Shown: positions 39,306 to 48,927, counted from the first letter of the stretch. The stretch is 64,000 bases of DNA from Plasmodiophora brassicae (GCA_039704465.1 JASFAU010000006.1:1240001-1304000); one strand, 5' to 3'. The notes: generated from the sequence alone by a model not told the origin. A program made the numbers and translations.

Positions 39306-40430
39306 GTTCCCGACAGCCGGTTGACCCCATGTTGGCTCGAGTTTGGCACTGAATTTTTCCCAGTGTACCACACATGTTCTCGCAGAACGTGTCAAACGAC
39401 TGAAGGGCGTTCGCATTCCCGCAAATCGGCAATAACACCACCATGTTGCTTGACGAACAGGCCACAGGTCTGTCGATAGTATTGCAGAAACGACGATTGC
39501 TGATAATGTCGCCAATCGTCGATACGAAGGTGGTGACTCGAATGGCACCGGTCGTCGTGGGAGGGAACAATCGACGTCTCCTTGAAAGGGCGGACTCTAC
39601 GGGTACAAATGACCATGGAACCCGTATTCGCGTCCAAACTGGTCAATTTCTCACTGCCCAATGATGGGGCGTTGGCGGGAGCAAGAGGCCGCGGAGGAGA
39701 ATCGGTAGCAGGACGTCTCAATCGAGGATGCGGGCGCACACCGCACAGACCAAAGGAGGAAGTGGTCGCGCCCGTTTCTTGCGAAACAGCAGCAGCTAAT
39801 TGACAGGACGTTCCTGTTCACGCTCAACCATTAGGGCACGTATGCGAGCCAGCCCAGGCTGAATACGCAGAAGGCCTCGCGACCGATCGCGAGCGGCAAC
39901 GCTAACTTGCGGATGCCGGCGGAGTGGTGGCTGGTGCGGTCGCTAAAACGGGCATTTCCCTTCCGAGGCCAGTGCTGTGAGCGGCAGAGGCGGGTCATGC
40001 CAGGTCACCACTGCCGAACTCTGACGTTGCGAACTGGAATGGCGAGATCGCGATGGCAGGTTCGCTTCATCGCCATAGGTGCTGACCTGAGACATGTCCG
40101 TATAATGTGCCGCCTAACCGCACGGTTCTTCTCTGTTGACGCCGTCATCACGGTCACGCCCGACACGTTCTTTCGTATCATCATCGCCTTCCTGATTTGA
40201 ACAGAAATCTGAGTGGTTCAAAGAAGTACCCAACGGTAGTTGGGTCGATATATTCGAGTTATCCGTAAACCCCCTAAACTGACAGCGAGTCACAGTCTGT
40301 TCACCACCAGAATGGGTGCGCGGCCTCGTCATGAGGTTCCAAATATAGACTGGCAGGCAAACTTTGAAAGGCCTCTGGGACGGTCCCCAAAAAGTTTTCA
40401 ACTTCACCCTGAGTTGCAACAGTGGTCGTC
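39306..40430. other. Interior of H without recognised gene
   Basis: Only short open frames occur. None has a motif that I can name. Confidence 0.5.
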
Positions 40431-41207
40431 ATGGACACGTCATCGTCGTCTTCCAGCGAGAGCGAGGTCGGCGTTCAGGCGATTGCGGCACCAGTAGGCC
40501 ATGGCCAGCCCGACCAGTCCGAATTCAAGCCGAAGGGAAAGAAGGTTCGCGAGTTCGTGTCCACTGAGCACATCTCTGCGCTGGCTGACAGCTACTACTC
40601 GCACTTCGAGCATTACTGCGAGGGCCGCAAGAAGGCGGTGACGCAAGTGATTCCAGGAGCGGTTTGGAAACAGGTCAGGTTCACGATTTGGGCAACTCGT
40701 ACTCCTGGTATTGATTTATGTTTCAAGGTCTACGCCGAGTACCGACAAAAGTTCCCCGATTCGACGTTCTGCGAGGCGAACTTGAAGGTTCGCCTTCGCG
40801 ACACGCTCCTGGAGCTCAAAACCGGTACCTCCAACATGGAAAACGTGCCGAAACGCGAGCTTCAAGCCAAGTCGGTGATTGAGCGACTTAAGACGCTCGA
40901 TTCACACTGCAAGCGGAACGTCATCCAGTTGCGTGACTCAATCGTGCAGCGGAAGACCCCCGAAAAGAAGCCACGGGTTGAGTCGCCGTCTCCCCCTGAC
41001 ACGGCGGCTCCGAAGAACAAGGCGCAGGCTCTGTCCTGTCAGGCAATGGCGTTCACGCAGATCGCGAAAGCGATGCACGATCGAGGTCGCCTAACCGAGT
41101 CCCGGATCAAGCAAACGGAGCTCTCAAATCTCAAGGAGCTCCGTGATGCGGGCGTCATTTCGGACGAGGAGTTCAGGCAGAAGGCCCGCACCCTTATGGG
41201 GCTTTAA
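40431..41207 (+). CDS. SANT/Myb-like accessory protein of element H
   Basis: The start is ATG 40431 (MDTSSSSSSESE). A 54-nt GT-AG intron (40674-40727) is likely: its removal joins VIPGAVWKQ to VYAEYRQKFPDSTF, giving a compact SANT-like helix set, and its length being a multiple of three explains why the unspliced frame stays open. The spliced product is 240 residues: an acidic Ser-rich start, a SANT-like domain (about 40-130), and a basic Pro-rich linker. A C-terminal helix ends in LKELRDAGVISDEEFRQKAR, an EF-like short C-terminal motif seen in SHOCT-type domains. It is convergent with the transposase. By analogy with Harbinger it would bind the TIRs. Confidence 0.7.
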   Translation: MDTSSSSSSESEVGVQAIAAPVGHGQPDQSEFKPKGKKVREFVSTEHISALADSYYSHFEHYCEGRKKAVTQVIPGAVWKQVRFTIWATRTPGIDLCFKVYAEYRQKFPDSTFCEANLKVRLRDTLLELKTGTSNMENVPKRELQAKSVIERLKTLDSHCKRNVIQLRDSIVQRKTPEKKPRVESPSPPDTAAPKNKAQALSCQAMAFTQIAKAMHDRGRLTESRIKQTELSNLKELRDAGVISDEEFRQKARTLMGL

Positions 41208-41244
41208 ACATGGCGTGTATTTCGATAAAGGTTCTTCGCGCTTG

Positions 41245-42379
41245 TCAATAATCCCCATCCCATCCGTACAGGTCCTGGTGTGGTACGCGCTCGATGTCGA
41301 ATGCCTCCATATCCATTCGACGTCTATGGATGAAATTGGTGAGCCCGCATCCACAGCGAAACATGATTGAGAACTTGGGCTTCCTTAGGTCGAACCCTTT
41401 CATGAGTCTCTTCCATTTGCGTTTAACTCCTCCAATTCCCCAACTCGACACGTACGCGATACCCGCCGTGCATCTTGTTGAATGCGCGGAGGACGTCATT
41501 GTCAATTCCCTCTAGCTCCAGATCACGGGCACGCCCCATGACAAACATCTCCATTCCAAGATATCCTGGGTCCCCGAGAAGGTACTCGAAGTATTGTTCA
41601 TCATCATCATGTGTGAAGTGTTCACGCCAGTTCGTGGCAAGGTTTGACTGCCGGCGACAGTTCACATCGTGGAACGATCCAGGGTAGCCGGGGTCCACGT
41701 AGCGAATTAAGCCGAAGTGGTCGATGACAACGGTATTGTTCATGGCGTACATCTTCTTCCGGCCATTGAACCAACGTCCGTGTTCTGGGTTGTTGTGAGG
41801 TCTGGGAATCCTGACCAGAGTTCCATCGATGTTCCCAATGCAGCCTGGCATTTCCGGTAACGTTCTACCCAGCATCTTCCGCTCGTGTTCGTCAGGCCAG
41901 TATATCTCCTGGTCCATGATCGCCTCATTGATGCAGGTAGCAACGAATATTGCGTCGTCACAATGGGATGACTTCGCCCAATTCCACTTCCCGCTGTCGT
42001 AGACAAAGTTGTTGTCGTGCTTGAAGTGTAGAATGAAACTGAGAAGCCGCTGTTCAGGACTGAGCTTGGGTGGTCGACCACCAGCACCTCGAATCTCGCC
42101 CGTACTACGAGCATAGAGCTCAATTACTGGACACACAAGCGAGCACAACTCCTCGAATTCGCTGGTGAAGTTCGTTGTCGCCCTAAATAACGATGGCCGT
42201 CGTAGAAGATATGCGAGCTCATCGCGAACGCCAATGTCTGGGTCAACATACACCTGGTTATTAACGTTGTCGTCAAGTTCGTAGGGGTTGAAGAACTCAT
42301 CCGTGTTGCCAATAGCCGCCATACAGCACCACGCCACCGCGTCAATCTCAAAGGAGTCATCGCTATCGTCAGAATGCAT
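41245..42379 (-). pseudogene. DDE_4 (Harbinger-like) transposase of element H, frameshifted
   Basis: From ATG 42379 (MHSDDSDDSFEIDAVAW) the frame carries an HTH-like region (GGRPPKLSPEQRLLSFILHF, about 95-115) and the DDE_4 core. Asp is in MPGCIGNIDGTLVRIPRP, Asp in PGYPGSFHDVNC, Asp in YLLGDPGYLGMEMF and Glu in YRVRVE. Directly after that Glu an extra base at 41442-41443 shifts the frame. The expected WGIGGVKRKWKRLMKGF continues in the neighbouring frame to the stop at 41245. Without the extra base it would be a standard-length PIF/Harbinger-type transposase (about 378 residues). It lies convergent to the SANT-like gene. Confidence 0.85.
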
Positions 42380-42403
42380 AGAGGTCGATAGACAGATCGA
42401 GAT

Positions 42404-42501
42404 CCAAGACAGCCTTCTAAGAAGATTCTGGCGTAGCCGAGCAGGAGGCCCCAAGACAGCCTTCTAAGAAGATTCTGGCGTAGCCGCGCGCGCAGGAGGC
42501 C
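42404..42501. repeat. 47-bp tandem duplication upstream of the H transposase
   Basis: CCAAGACAGCCTTCTAAGAA and the rest of a 47-base unit occur at 42404-42450 and again at 42451-42501, the second copy with four extra bases (CGCG). It lies just 25 bases upstream of the transposase ATG. Confidence 0.92.
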
Positions 42502-42504
42502 CTA

Positions 42505-42620
42505 ACTGGTAGCCAGTCACACTCAGTTGATCAGGTTTGCGGATAATCGACAAAACTGAGTGTCAGCTGTAACTGGTAGCCAGAACTGTGAGAAACTGGT
42601 ATGCAAGTTTGCGGATAACT
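42505..42620. repeat. Direct and inverted short repeats, possible regulatory region
   Basis: AACTGGTAGCCAG occurs twice (about 42505 and 42570) and GTTTGCGGATAA twice (about 42535 and 42607). CACTCAGTT and AACTGAGTG are inverted copies between them. The position between the divergent transposase and the next plus-strand ORF fits a shared control region. That is inference. Confidence 0.5.
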
Positions 42621-42800
42621 TTATTCTCCTAAGGTATCACGACAGTCGCAATGAATTCTAGAATAGGGGGTCCGATTACGGATCGGGCACCGCCCGAAGT
42701 GGACGCCATTGGTTCGGAAGGGGCCGAATTGGAGCTCCGCGGTCATTTCAAACAATGGTGTCGACCCGACAGGGGAAGGTGACGATGATACGAGGACGCG

Positions 42801-43782
42801 GTGGCTGCGGACGTGATGACGGCATCAGCAGAGAAGGGGGCGGGCGATCATCAAGCCGAGGAACGTGTTCCGGCCAAGAGGAAGCCCGCCCCGCGCTGCG
42901 CGTCGCGACCCTCGCGGGGTCGTAAGAGATCGTGGCTCTCCGGCGACGACGACGGCAGCGGCAGCGACGACGACAGCGACGACGACAGCAGCAACAGCGA
43001 CGATGATGACGACGTGGACAACGCCGATAACGAAGATGGACAAGACAGCAGAGACGATGACGAATGTCATGGCGGGGACGTAGACGACGAAGGGGAAGGC
43101 GAAACCCTCACAGAGTGTGTGTGCACTGCATGTTTGAGAACGCCAAACGTTGCTGACCGATCCGTGTCCCAGAGATCCACGTCGTCCCTTCGTGCGCCAG
43201 AAAGTCATCGTCGTCCCAAATCTTTTGGTGCCGTATCTGAGCACTGACCAGTGCCAACAACGGAAGGCACTGGTCGCTCATATTAAGGCGCTGTTTGATG
43301 AGTAAGCCCGTCCATCTTTCTGCAGACTACCAGTACTTACACATGCCAGACATTATGCCACCGACCGCAAATACCTCGACGGTTCGAGACACAAGAACGT
43401 GAAGCGCATCAACCAACGGGTATGCGAATACTTAGTATCCGATGGGGTGCCGTTTGCTGGCCTATTGAATCGACCTACAACTGTATGGCGCCGATCACTG
43501 CGTGCTGAATATTCCTAATTTACTGAAATTAATGTTTGTTAGGGGTTCAGACATGCTAGAAAATGAGAAAAGGAAGCGAGGCCTGACACGACGCATGCAA
43601 GGCTCGATGGTCCGAGTCAGGCCCAAGCGCCAGACCGTCGTTGGTCCTGCCGGGCCGAAAATGTGGGACCATTTCAAAGACATCCCTGACGATCACCCTG
43701 GGCTGATGACGGACGAGGTCATAAGCCGTCTGATGGCCACGTTCGACGATGGCTACGATTCGGGCGCGCAAGAGTTCTGACC
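42801..43782 (+). other. Multi-exon gene of unknown function in element H (model tentative)
   Basis: Exon 1 (from a frame open at 42801; ATG 42816) encodes a basic start and a long Asp/Ser tract (DDDSDDDSSNSDDDDDVDNA). A second exon, from about 43170, reads DPRRPFVRQKVIVVPNLLVP and on to IKALFDE, where a 48-nt GT-AG intron (about 43302-43349) joins it to HYATDRKYLDGSRHKNVKRI and VCEYLVSDGVPFAGLLNRPT. A last segment, about 43540-43780, holds MLENEKRKRGLTRRMQGSMV and ends with a stop at 43780. I do not recognise the family. The exon phases at the last junction are not resolved. Confidence 0.45.
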
Positions 43783-43849
43783 AGTATGAATACAATTACG
43801 ATTGAAGTTCAATAGCAATTACGGATTACGATAGAGTTACCCAAATTAA

Positions 43850-44102
43850 AGGATGCTGGTTGGATGCAGGATCAGATGCTGGTTTAGATGCAGAAAAGAT
43901 GTATATGAGGATGCACATGATGTGCAGCAATAGATGCAGGACGGATGTACACAGGATGTAGGATTAGATGCAATCACGATGCAGAATGGGGTGCAACTCA
44001 GGTGCAGAACGGGTGCAAGAAATATGCAATTTGGATGCAGGACTCCGAACGGACTGTTGGTGTGTTTTTTGCAACCGTCCTGCATCCAAAACCCGGCCAG
44101 TG
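43850..44102. repeat. Right subterminal repeats and TIR of H
   Basis: More than a dozen GATGCA/GTGCA-type words occur at intervals of about 10-20 bases, ending in the 33-bp TIR at 44070-44102. Confidence 0.85.
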
Positions 44103-44510
44103 CCAGAAAGCCCGCTCGACCAGATCTGGGATCCGAAGGAGAGACAATGGCGACGCATACCACCTGAAGGATTTGCCAAGTATGTGCCGACGTTACAAGA
44201 GGTCCTCGACGAGATTCACAAGGCCGTTGATGAAGCAAAGGCACAACGGCATGCGTCTAATGTGCGACAACAGCGACGACTCCTGAACAAGAGCCACTAC
44301 GAATCGTTCATCGTTGGCGACTACGTTCTCAACGCAAAGCCGGTACCGGGTCCTGCTCAGAAGTTGATAGCCCAGTGGCGAGGCCCATATCGAGTCGTCA
44401 AGATGATCAACGATCAAGTGTATTGCCGCTATTGTTCGAAATGCAAAATGCGCGATGGAAACAATAGCGCAGCGCTTCAGTTCGAGCGAACCGTAGCCGA
44501 TAGCTCCGCC
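44103..44510 (+). CDS. Integrase 3' part of element G, resumed after H
   Basis: Reading from CCA at 44103 in the frame of 35408: ESPLDQIWDPKERQWRRIPP, a helix-rich stretch (LQEVLDEIHKAVDEAKAQRH), then SFIVGDYVLNAKPVPGPAQK and LIAQWRGPYRVVKMINDQVY, the SH3-like C-terminal integrase fold of gypsy elements. Beyond about 44450 the sequence degenerates into an LTR-like fragment. The chromodomain is found further on. Confidence 0.85.
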
Positions 44511-44513
44511 CGG

Positions 44514-44600
44514 GGTAGAGCGGGGCTCTATATTTGGCATCTCGTACATCAACGCGCTGCCGTCTCGCTTGACGCTTGTCGCGATCGGCAGTCCACCGGA
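44514..44600 (+). repeat. LTR-like fragment inside element G
   Basis: GTAGAGCGGGGCTCTAT and ACATCAACGCGCTGCC match the beginning of the G LTR (GTAGAGCGGGGCTCTAT, ACATCAACGTGCTGCC) with many differences in between. It lies between integrase and the chromodomain, with repeats of GAACCGTAG on both sides, so it looks like part of a small secondary insertion or a duplication. Confidence 0.6.
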
Positions 44601-44658
44601 TCACTGAGGCTGGCGCGGATCAAACGGACTGCGCGAGAACCGTAGCAGATTTTGCATT

Positions 44659-45078
44659 TTGGATGAAAACGAGGAATACGAGCTGGAAGACCCGCTCACT
44701 GAACGACACTTCAACGCACACTCACAACGAATTCGACGATACGCTGACGCCGATCTGAACATGACCGTCGATCTCAAGCGTCATCTCCAGCACGCTGATA
44801 ACCAGCTGTTGGTGGACGATCTACTGGACTGTCGAGTGGATCGAGAAACGCAGGAACTTCAGATCAAGGTTCTATGGTCTGGATTCGGCGAGGCGGAAGC
44901 AACGTGGGAACCTGCTCGTGTAATCTACGAAGATGTTACCGAACTAGTCCAGAAGCTTATACGACGTCTCGGAGATGGTCATCCGCAAGTGGAGGCGTTA
45001 CGAGAAATGGCGCCGAGGCAAAAGCGTACGAATACGGGAAAGCGACAAGCGCAACGGAAGCGACGAACAAAACATTAG
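44659..45078 (+). CDS. Chromodomain protein end of element G
   Basis: The frame contains LLVDDLLDCRVDRETQELQI, KVLWSGFGEAEATWEP and VIYEDVTELVQKLI, a chromodomain of the gypsy type (V.W.G....ATWEP), at about residues 50-105 of 139. A basic Lys/Arg-rich tail (KRTNTGKRQAQRKRRTKH) follows. It probably was the end of Pol before the LTR-like fragment (44514-44600) intervened. The chromodomain would tether integration to histone marks. Confidence 0.75.
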   Translation: MDENEEYELEDPLTERHFNAHSQRIRRYADADLNMTVDLKRHLQHADNQLLVDDLLDCRVDRETQELQIKVLWSGFGEAEATWEPARVIYEDVTELVQKLIRRLGDGHPQVEALREMAPRQKRTNTGKRQAQRKRRTKH

Positions 45079-45801
45079 GTATGGGTGCAAGGTATCCATG
45101 ATTTACGGTTGTTGGGTTCGTAGGAATCAACAATCGTATACGCTTCCTACGTTGCGTCGGGACCTAATCACGGACGACGCCACCGTATCGGTTCATGGTG
45201 AACGTTACGAAGATGATCTGGATCATGGTCTTCTATAGTTGAGGACCGGGTACTCAAAACGTTGGGACCCGCTTCACTGATTTTCATGGACGTCATGGGA
45301 TCAGTTAGCCTGGTTGTCATGGACGTCATGCAACTATGGTTTATGGCACTCCTATGAGAGGCCAATACGTTCCTCGATGGGTCATGACGGTGACCTCATT
45401 GATACGATACGATCACGAGGCAGTCGGCAGCGTCTGTTAAGTTCCTCTTCACCGCAGTTGACTCTGGTCAGGGCGTAATGGCTATCGAGACTCTGTTGCG
45501 CTGGGGGTCCACCTATGTGGGTCGGCCGCTGAGTTAGGTGAATGATACTTTTCAGATGTATATGGACCGGGCTCCACCTATGTGGGTCGAGCGCACCATC
45601 GCTGATGTCTTCGCTACACCGATGGTGTTTGGTGGCAAGGGTGTCCGTAAATGGATTTTCCACCGATTTTTCCCATGGGGTTACAAGGTGGGTTTTAGTG
45701 AGTATTGGGTGATTCCGAGTCTCACACTACCTTCTGTCAACTTCACCATCTACGTACTACGTGCTCACGATGATTCCGGTCACGAGTTTGGAGAAAGGCA
45801 G
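45079..45801. other. 3' untranslated part of element G
   Basis: There is no convincing gene; TCATGGACGTCATG occurs twice (about 45287 and 45315). It ends with a purine-rich tract next to the LTR. Confidence 0.55.
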
Positions 45802-46010
45802 TGTAGAGCGGGGCTCTATTTATAGCGTCTCGTTCCCTACATCAACGTGCTGCCACCTGACGGGCCTGGACTATATTTAGACACTCTGCGTGCCCCGATT
45901 TAGCACGATGACGTGGCGAGGCTGACGTCGTCATGACGATGCGATCGATAAACGTCATTCTGTTTCTGTGTCATTACGTGCCGTCAAGGGTCTGCAGACA
46001 CGGGACTACA
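45802..46010 (+). repeat. 3' LTR of Ty3 element G (209 bp)
   Basis: See 31025-31233. It ends in GGGACTACA, after which element K sequence begins. Confidence 0.92.
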
Positions 46011-46323
46011 CTTTGCACCTTTTGCTACGCTAGAGGATGACCAGGCCTCATCAACCTCGATCGCGTTTCTCAACCCCGATCTCATGTTCCTGGACGCCGC
46101 CGCGCGCACGTGCGTTTGCCCACAAGCTACATCGACGACAGATTCGTTCACTCCAATTCCTTAGCGAAGTTGATTTCGTACATTGGACACCTGACGCCCT
46201 GACTCGTCGACTGGAGTACAGACTGTCGCCTAATGATGAAGCAGTTCTTGCTAGGCCTCACCAAATGCTTCCACCCAGACAAGCCCGCAGCCCGTTCCAG
46301 GTGCGGCTAAAAGGGCACTATTA
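46011..46323 (+). pseudogene. Ty3 fragment K, internally deleted (J family)
   Basis: A short frame resembles parts of J RNase H-integrase: LHRRQIRSLQFLSEVDFVHW, then PDALTRRLEYRLSPNDEAVL. It then jumps to the very 3' end of a J-type Pol (QARSPFQVRLKG) and a purine tract. Most of integrase and the chromodomain are lost. Confidence 0.65.
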
Positions 46324-46466
46324 TGTCACGACTGAGTCGTGTTGGCGACTCAGCCGGCACCAAATTGGGCTCCTTCGTAGCGCACTAGGTACAATAAACG
46401 TCCACGGCGCGGACCGACCTCAGTCGGTCAATCCGTGTGGTTGACACATCTTGCTCTGTCGTCACA
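46324..46466 (+). repeat. J-family LTR (143 bp) of fragment K
   Basis: TGTCACGACTGAGTCG...CGTCACA; it closely matches 3686-3831, including AATAAACGTCCACGGCG and CAGTCGGTCAATCCGTG. Confidence 0.85.
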
Positions 46467-46924
46467 GTTCAGAGAAACGCCGTCGTGAAGCAGGTGATTT
46501 CGACGTCGCTGATCGGGGCATGTCGAATCTGGATACGCGCGCGAAGTTGCGATTCGACACATTGAGATCCAGTGTTCAGGAAACGCGAAGAATTCGTTCA
46601 TGTCGTCCATAAGAACGTTCTAATATAACGTCCTGACGCGACCCCGTCCTGAACTAATTGAGGCGAAATTGTAACGATGATGATGGCGAATTTCGTTAGA
46701 CGATGGGGAGACCAGTTCGCGCACACTGATCTTAAGAAGCGTCGGTGTCTGGCTCACAGCCTTTGAACGGGTGCGCATGGCGCCAGGGTTGAGTAAACAA
46801 ATCGAGTGCACTGGATGCGGTTCAGCAATTTCAGCCTTGTTGGTATGCTGGCGGAGGTCACCGGGGCTGCTTGAGAGCGTACATTTCGATGTACATTGCA
46901 TGAAGTTGAGTCGATTAGCGATAT
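46467..46924. other. No gene recognised
   Basis: Only short frames occur. The left end of the adjacent DDE_4 element may lie here, but I found no inverted repeat pairing with 48930-49180. Confidence 0.5.
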
Positions 46925-47827
46925 TTATCGAGTAAGTGGCTCACCGTGACCAAACTGGTAATTGGTTATGCCACATATAACGTGGAACGCATTTCCAACA
47001 AGTTCCAAATCATGTCGCCATGTGCTGCTCATGGACTTCCAGCCTTTAATACGTGGAAATACGCGTTCGACCAACTGGCGAACGCGGAAATGACGCGCAT
47101 TGAAGATCCTGTCCTCATCGCTAAGGTCTCTTTCTCTGCCGACTTTTGGCGTCATGATCTTGTCAGACTCGCCCACATACCCTTTGTCCCCCAATAGTAA
47201 TTCGGAGCCGCGCATTGAAGGGATGAGCTTCTCGCGGGCGATAGTAATGTCGGAGACCGCACCTTTCCATGGGCCAGTGACCCATAAAATCTTCTGAGGC
47301 TTCCTGATCGATACAACGACCTCGAATTTCACCGCGTGGAACCCGTCTTTTCTCGAGAAGTATTGCCATGGGACACGACTCGGCATTTCGATTTTAATGC
47401 GGGTTACATCGACAACGCCGGTAAGCGAGCCATCAAAAGCTCCTCTGAAGCGTGATCGCCATGGATACTGGAAGAAGTCAATGAATCAATGCAGAAACGC
47501 ACAGTCGAGCAGGAGTACCTTCGGAAGTGAATGCTGAAGAAGACGGAGGGCTCGGCGGATGCAGTTATTCCACGTTACAGGATCAACTCCCCACGAAGCG
47601 GAACCGGGAATTTCGGTAGGGTACACCTTCAAGAAGTGTAACGCCCATAACAGGTGTCTCTTTTGAATGGACATGGACGCGTCTAGGTCCACCAGAGAAA
47701 TTCGCTTCCACAGAACCACGCACGTGTCCAGACTCACGCCGAAGAGAGATCGGAACCTCCTGGGACGGTACCGCATCGTGAGTCGTGACGCCAGGTATCG
47801 GAATTCGAACGAGAGCTGTCGGTCCAT
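46925..47827 (-). CDS. DDE_4-type transposase, third family, one intron
   Basis: Two exons (47827-47519 and 47467-46925) joined across a 51-nt GT-AG intron (47518-47468) give about 283 residues. The N-terminal part has FRSLFGVSLDTCVVLWKRIS and HLLWALHFLKVYPTE, the HTH-like start of this family. The DDE core follows: Asp in LTGVVDVTRIKIEMPSR, Asp in WKGAVSDITIARE, Asp in LLLGDKGYVGES and Glu in RQLVERVFPRIKGW. The start at ATG 47827 is the first in frame; further upstream exons cannot be excluded. The frame is intact across the core. It is divergent from the SANT-like gene at 48062. Confidence 0.8.
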
Positions 47828-48061
47828 GCGTCGGCTCGGAAGCTGCCAATTTCGGATTGTTGCAATGATGCGATGGAAAGTGCGTGGAGTGACATGTGTT
47901 GTACACTAGTGACGAGAAAAAGGCCCCCTTCCAGGAATGTGTGGTCATTCGATGCCCATTTTGACGCAGTTCGATACACCCTGTACAGGTGTGACCAGCC
48001 GTGTACACTCTTGTACACTTCTGTGTTCGGCGAGTGGTGATCGCACGAGTTGGCCCAGAGC

Positions 48062-48927
48062 ATGAGCGACGCGAGCGAGAGGCGACGTAACCATACGTGG
48101 AAGCCATGGGAAGTCGCTACTTTGGTGGCCCTTGCCAAAGCAGGTGCCACGACTGGTGAGATTCACGAAAAACTTAAACATCTGTCGGAGCGCCAGATTA
48201 CCTCCAAGTTATACCGGCTCAAGAAATCGACGAACGCGTTTACGTTGCCGATTCCCGCGAATGCAAGGACGGCGTCAAGGAAGGGTACGTACGACTCAGC
48301 ATGTAATTGCCGTTCGTAACGCAAACGTCCGTCACAGATGGCTCGAAGAAGGGTCGCCGCGGTGATCGGGCTCTCGTCGGTGCTTCCACCTATATGAGGC
48401 ATGGTATTGATGATGACGACGACGACGACGATGAGGCTATGGAGGATGATGACGACGACGATGAAACCTCCGACGACAGCGAGCGTTCTGAGGAACTGAT
48501 GAACTATCGTGTGCTCACGAGGATGCAGATCGTCACTGTGATGCGTGAGCCGGACAGTATGCACATCTTCGTGCGAAAACTCTTGGGCTACAAGATCACA
48601 TTTGGTCCCGTAGCGTCCGACGGCATTCGGGTCATATTCAGTCCCCTGAGTTATGGTCCCGAAGTCAGGACGATGACCGGCCTCAGCGAGGAGCGCACGC
48701 TGACTCTGTTTCCCAAGCAGGCGCCAGTAGTGGCCTTCATTCCCGCGCCGCCCGGTGCCTTTCTCTTACTGACGTTCGAAAAGTTCTTCTATCCCAGCGT
48801 CGCGGATGATGCATCGCAAGAGGATCGTGAACGCGCCGAGAAGACGGCCCGTTTTTTGGGATACATCGTGCCCGTCGAGGATACGAACAGATTGATGATC
48901 GACGATAACATTCCCCCAGTGATGTAA
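48062..48927 (+). CDS. SANT/HTH-like partner protein of the third DDE_4 element
   Basis: Exon 1 is 48062-48284 and exon 2 is 48338-48927, separated by a 53-nt intron with donor GTACGT and acceptor TCACAG. The spliced product is 270 residues. Residues about 8-60 form a Myb/HTH-like domain (HTWKPWEVATLVALAKAG, then ERQITSKLYRLKKS). A pure Asp/Glu tract (DDDDDDDDEAMEDDDDDDET, about 100-125) and a C-terminal region rich in hydrophobic strands (FGPVASDGIRVIFSPLSYG, APPGAFLLLTFEKFFYPSV) follow. The unspliced reading stops at 48319. Position and head-to-head arrangement suggest a transposon accessory protein; TIRs were not found. Confidence 0.72.

Larger units (their letters stand above)
35409..44102. 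mobile_element. 8.7-kb TIR transposon H with CACTG termini and DDE_4 transposase
   Basis: Perfect 33-bp inverted repeats (starting CACTGGCCGGGTTTTGGATG) bound it at 35409-35441 and 44070-44102. The 3-bp duplication is CCA (35406-35408 and 44103-44105). Excision in silico restores the integrase frame of G. Many short GATGCAG-type repeats fill both subterminal regions (35425-35720 and 43850-44090), the style of CACTA/EnSpm elements. The transposase gene inside (41245-42379) is, however, of the DDE_4 (PIF/Harbinger-like) type with a SANT-like partner. Extra exon-like ORFs, a smaller TIR element and a long palindrome lie inside. Confidence 0.9.
31025..46010 (+). mobile_element. Ty3/gypsy element G, interrupted by TIR element H
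   Basis: The 209-bp LTRs (31025-31233 and 45802-46010, TGTAGAGC...GGGACTACA) differ at about four positions. A purine-rich tract (GGAGAAAGGCAG) precedes the right LTR. The flanking pentamers are ATAGT and CTTTG, so no target duplication is visible. Without H the element is about 6.3 kb. It encodes Gag, protease, RT, RNase H, integrase and a chromodomain protein. Its RT block (ELQQFLWAANWMRTHIP, YSRDGVQHDPERIEAL) recalls the gypsy lineage of oomycetes more than the J/C/D lineage. Confidence 0.92.

Noticed and set aside
42865..43060. GAC/GAT repeats as a microsatellite or CRISPR-like array
   Set aside because: The units are irregular and encode an Asp/Ser tract in a protein-like frame; there are no spacers.
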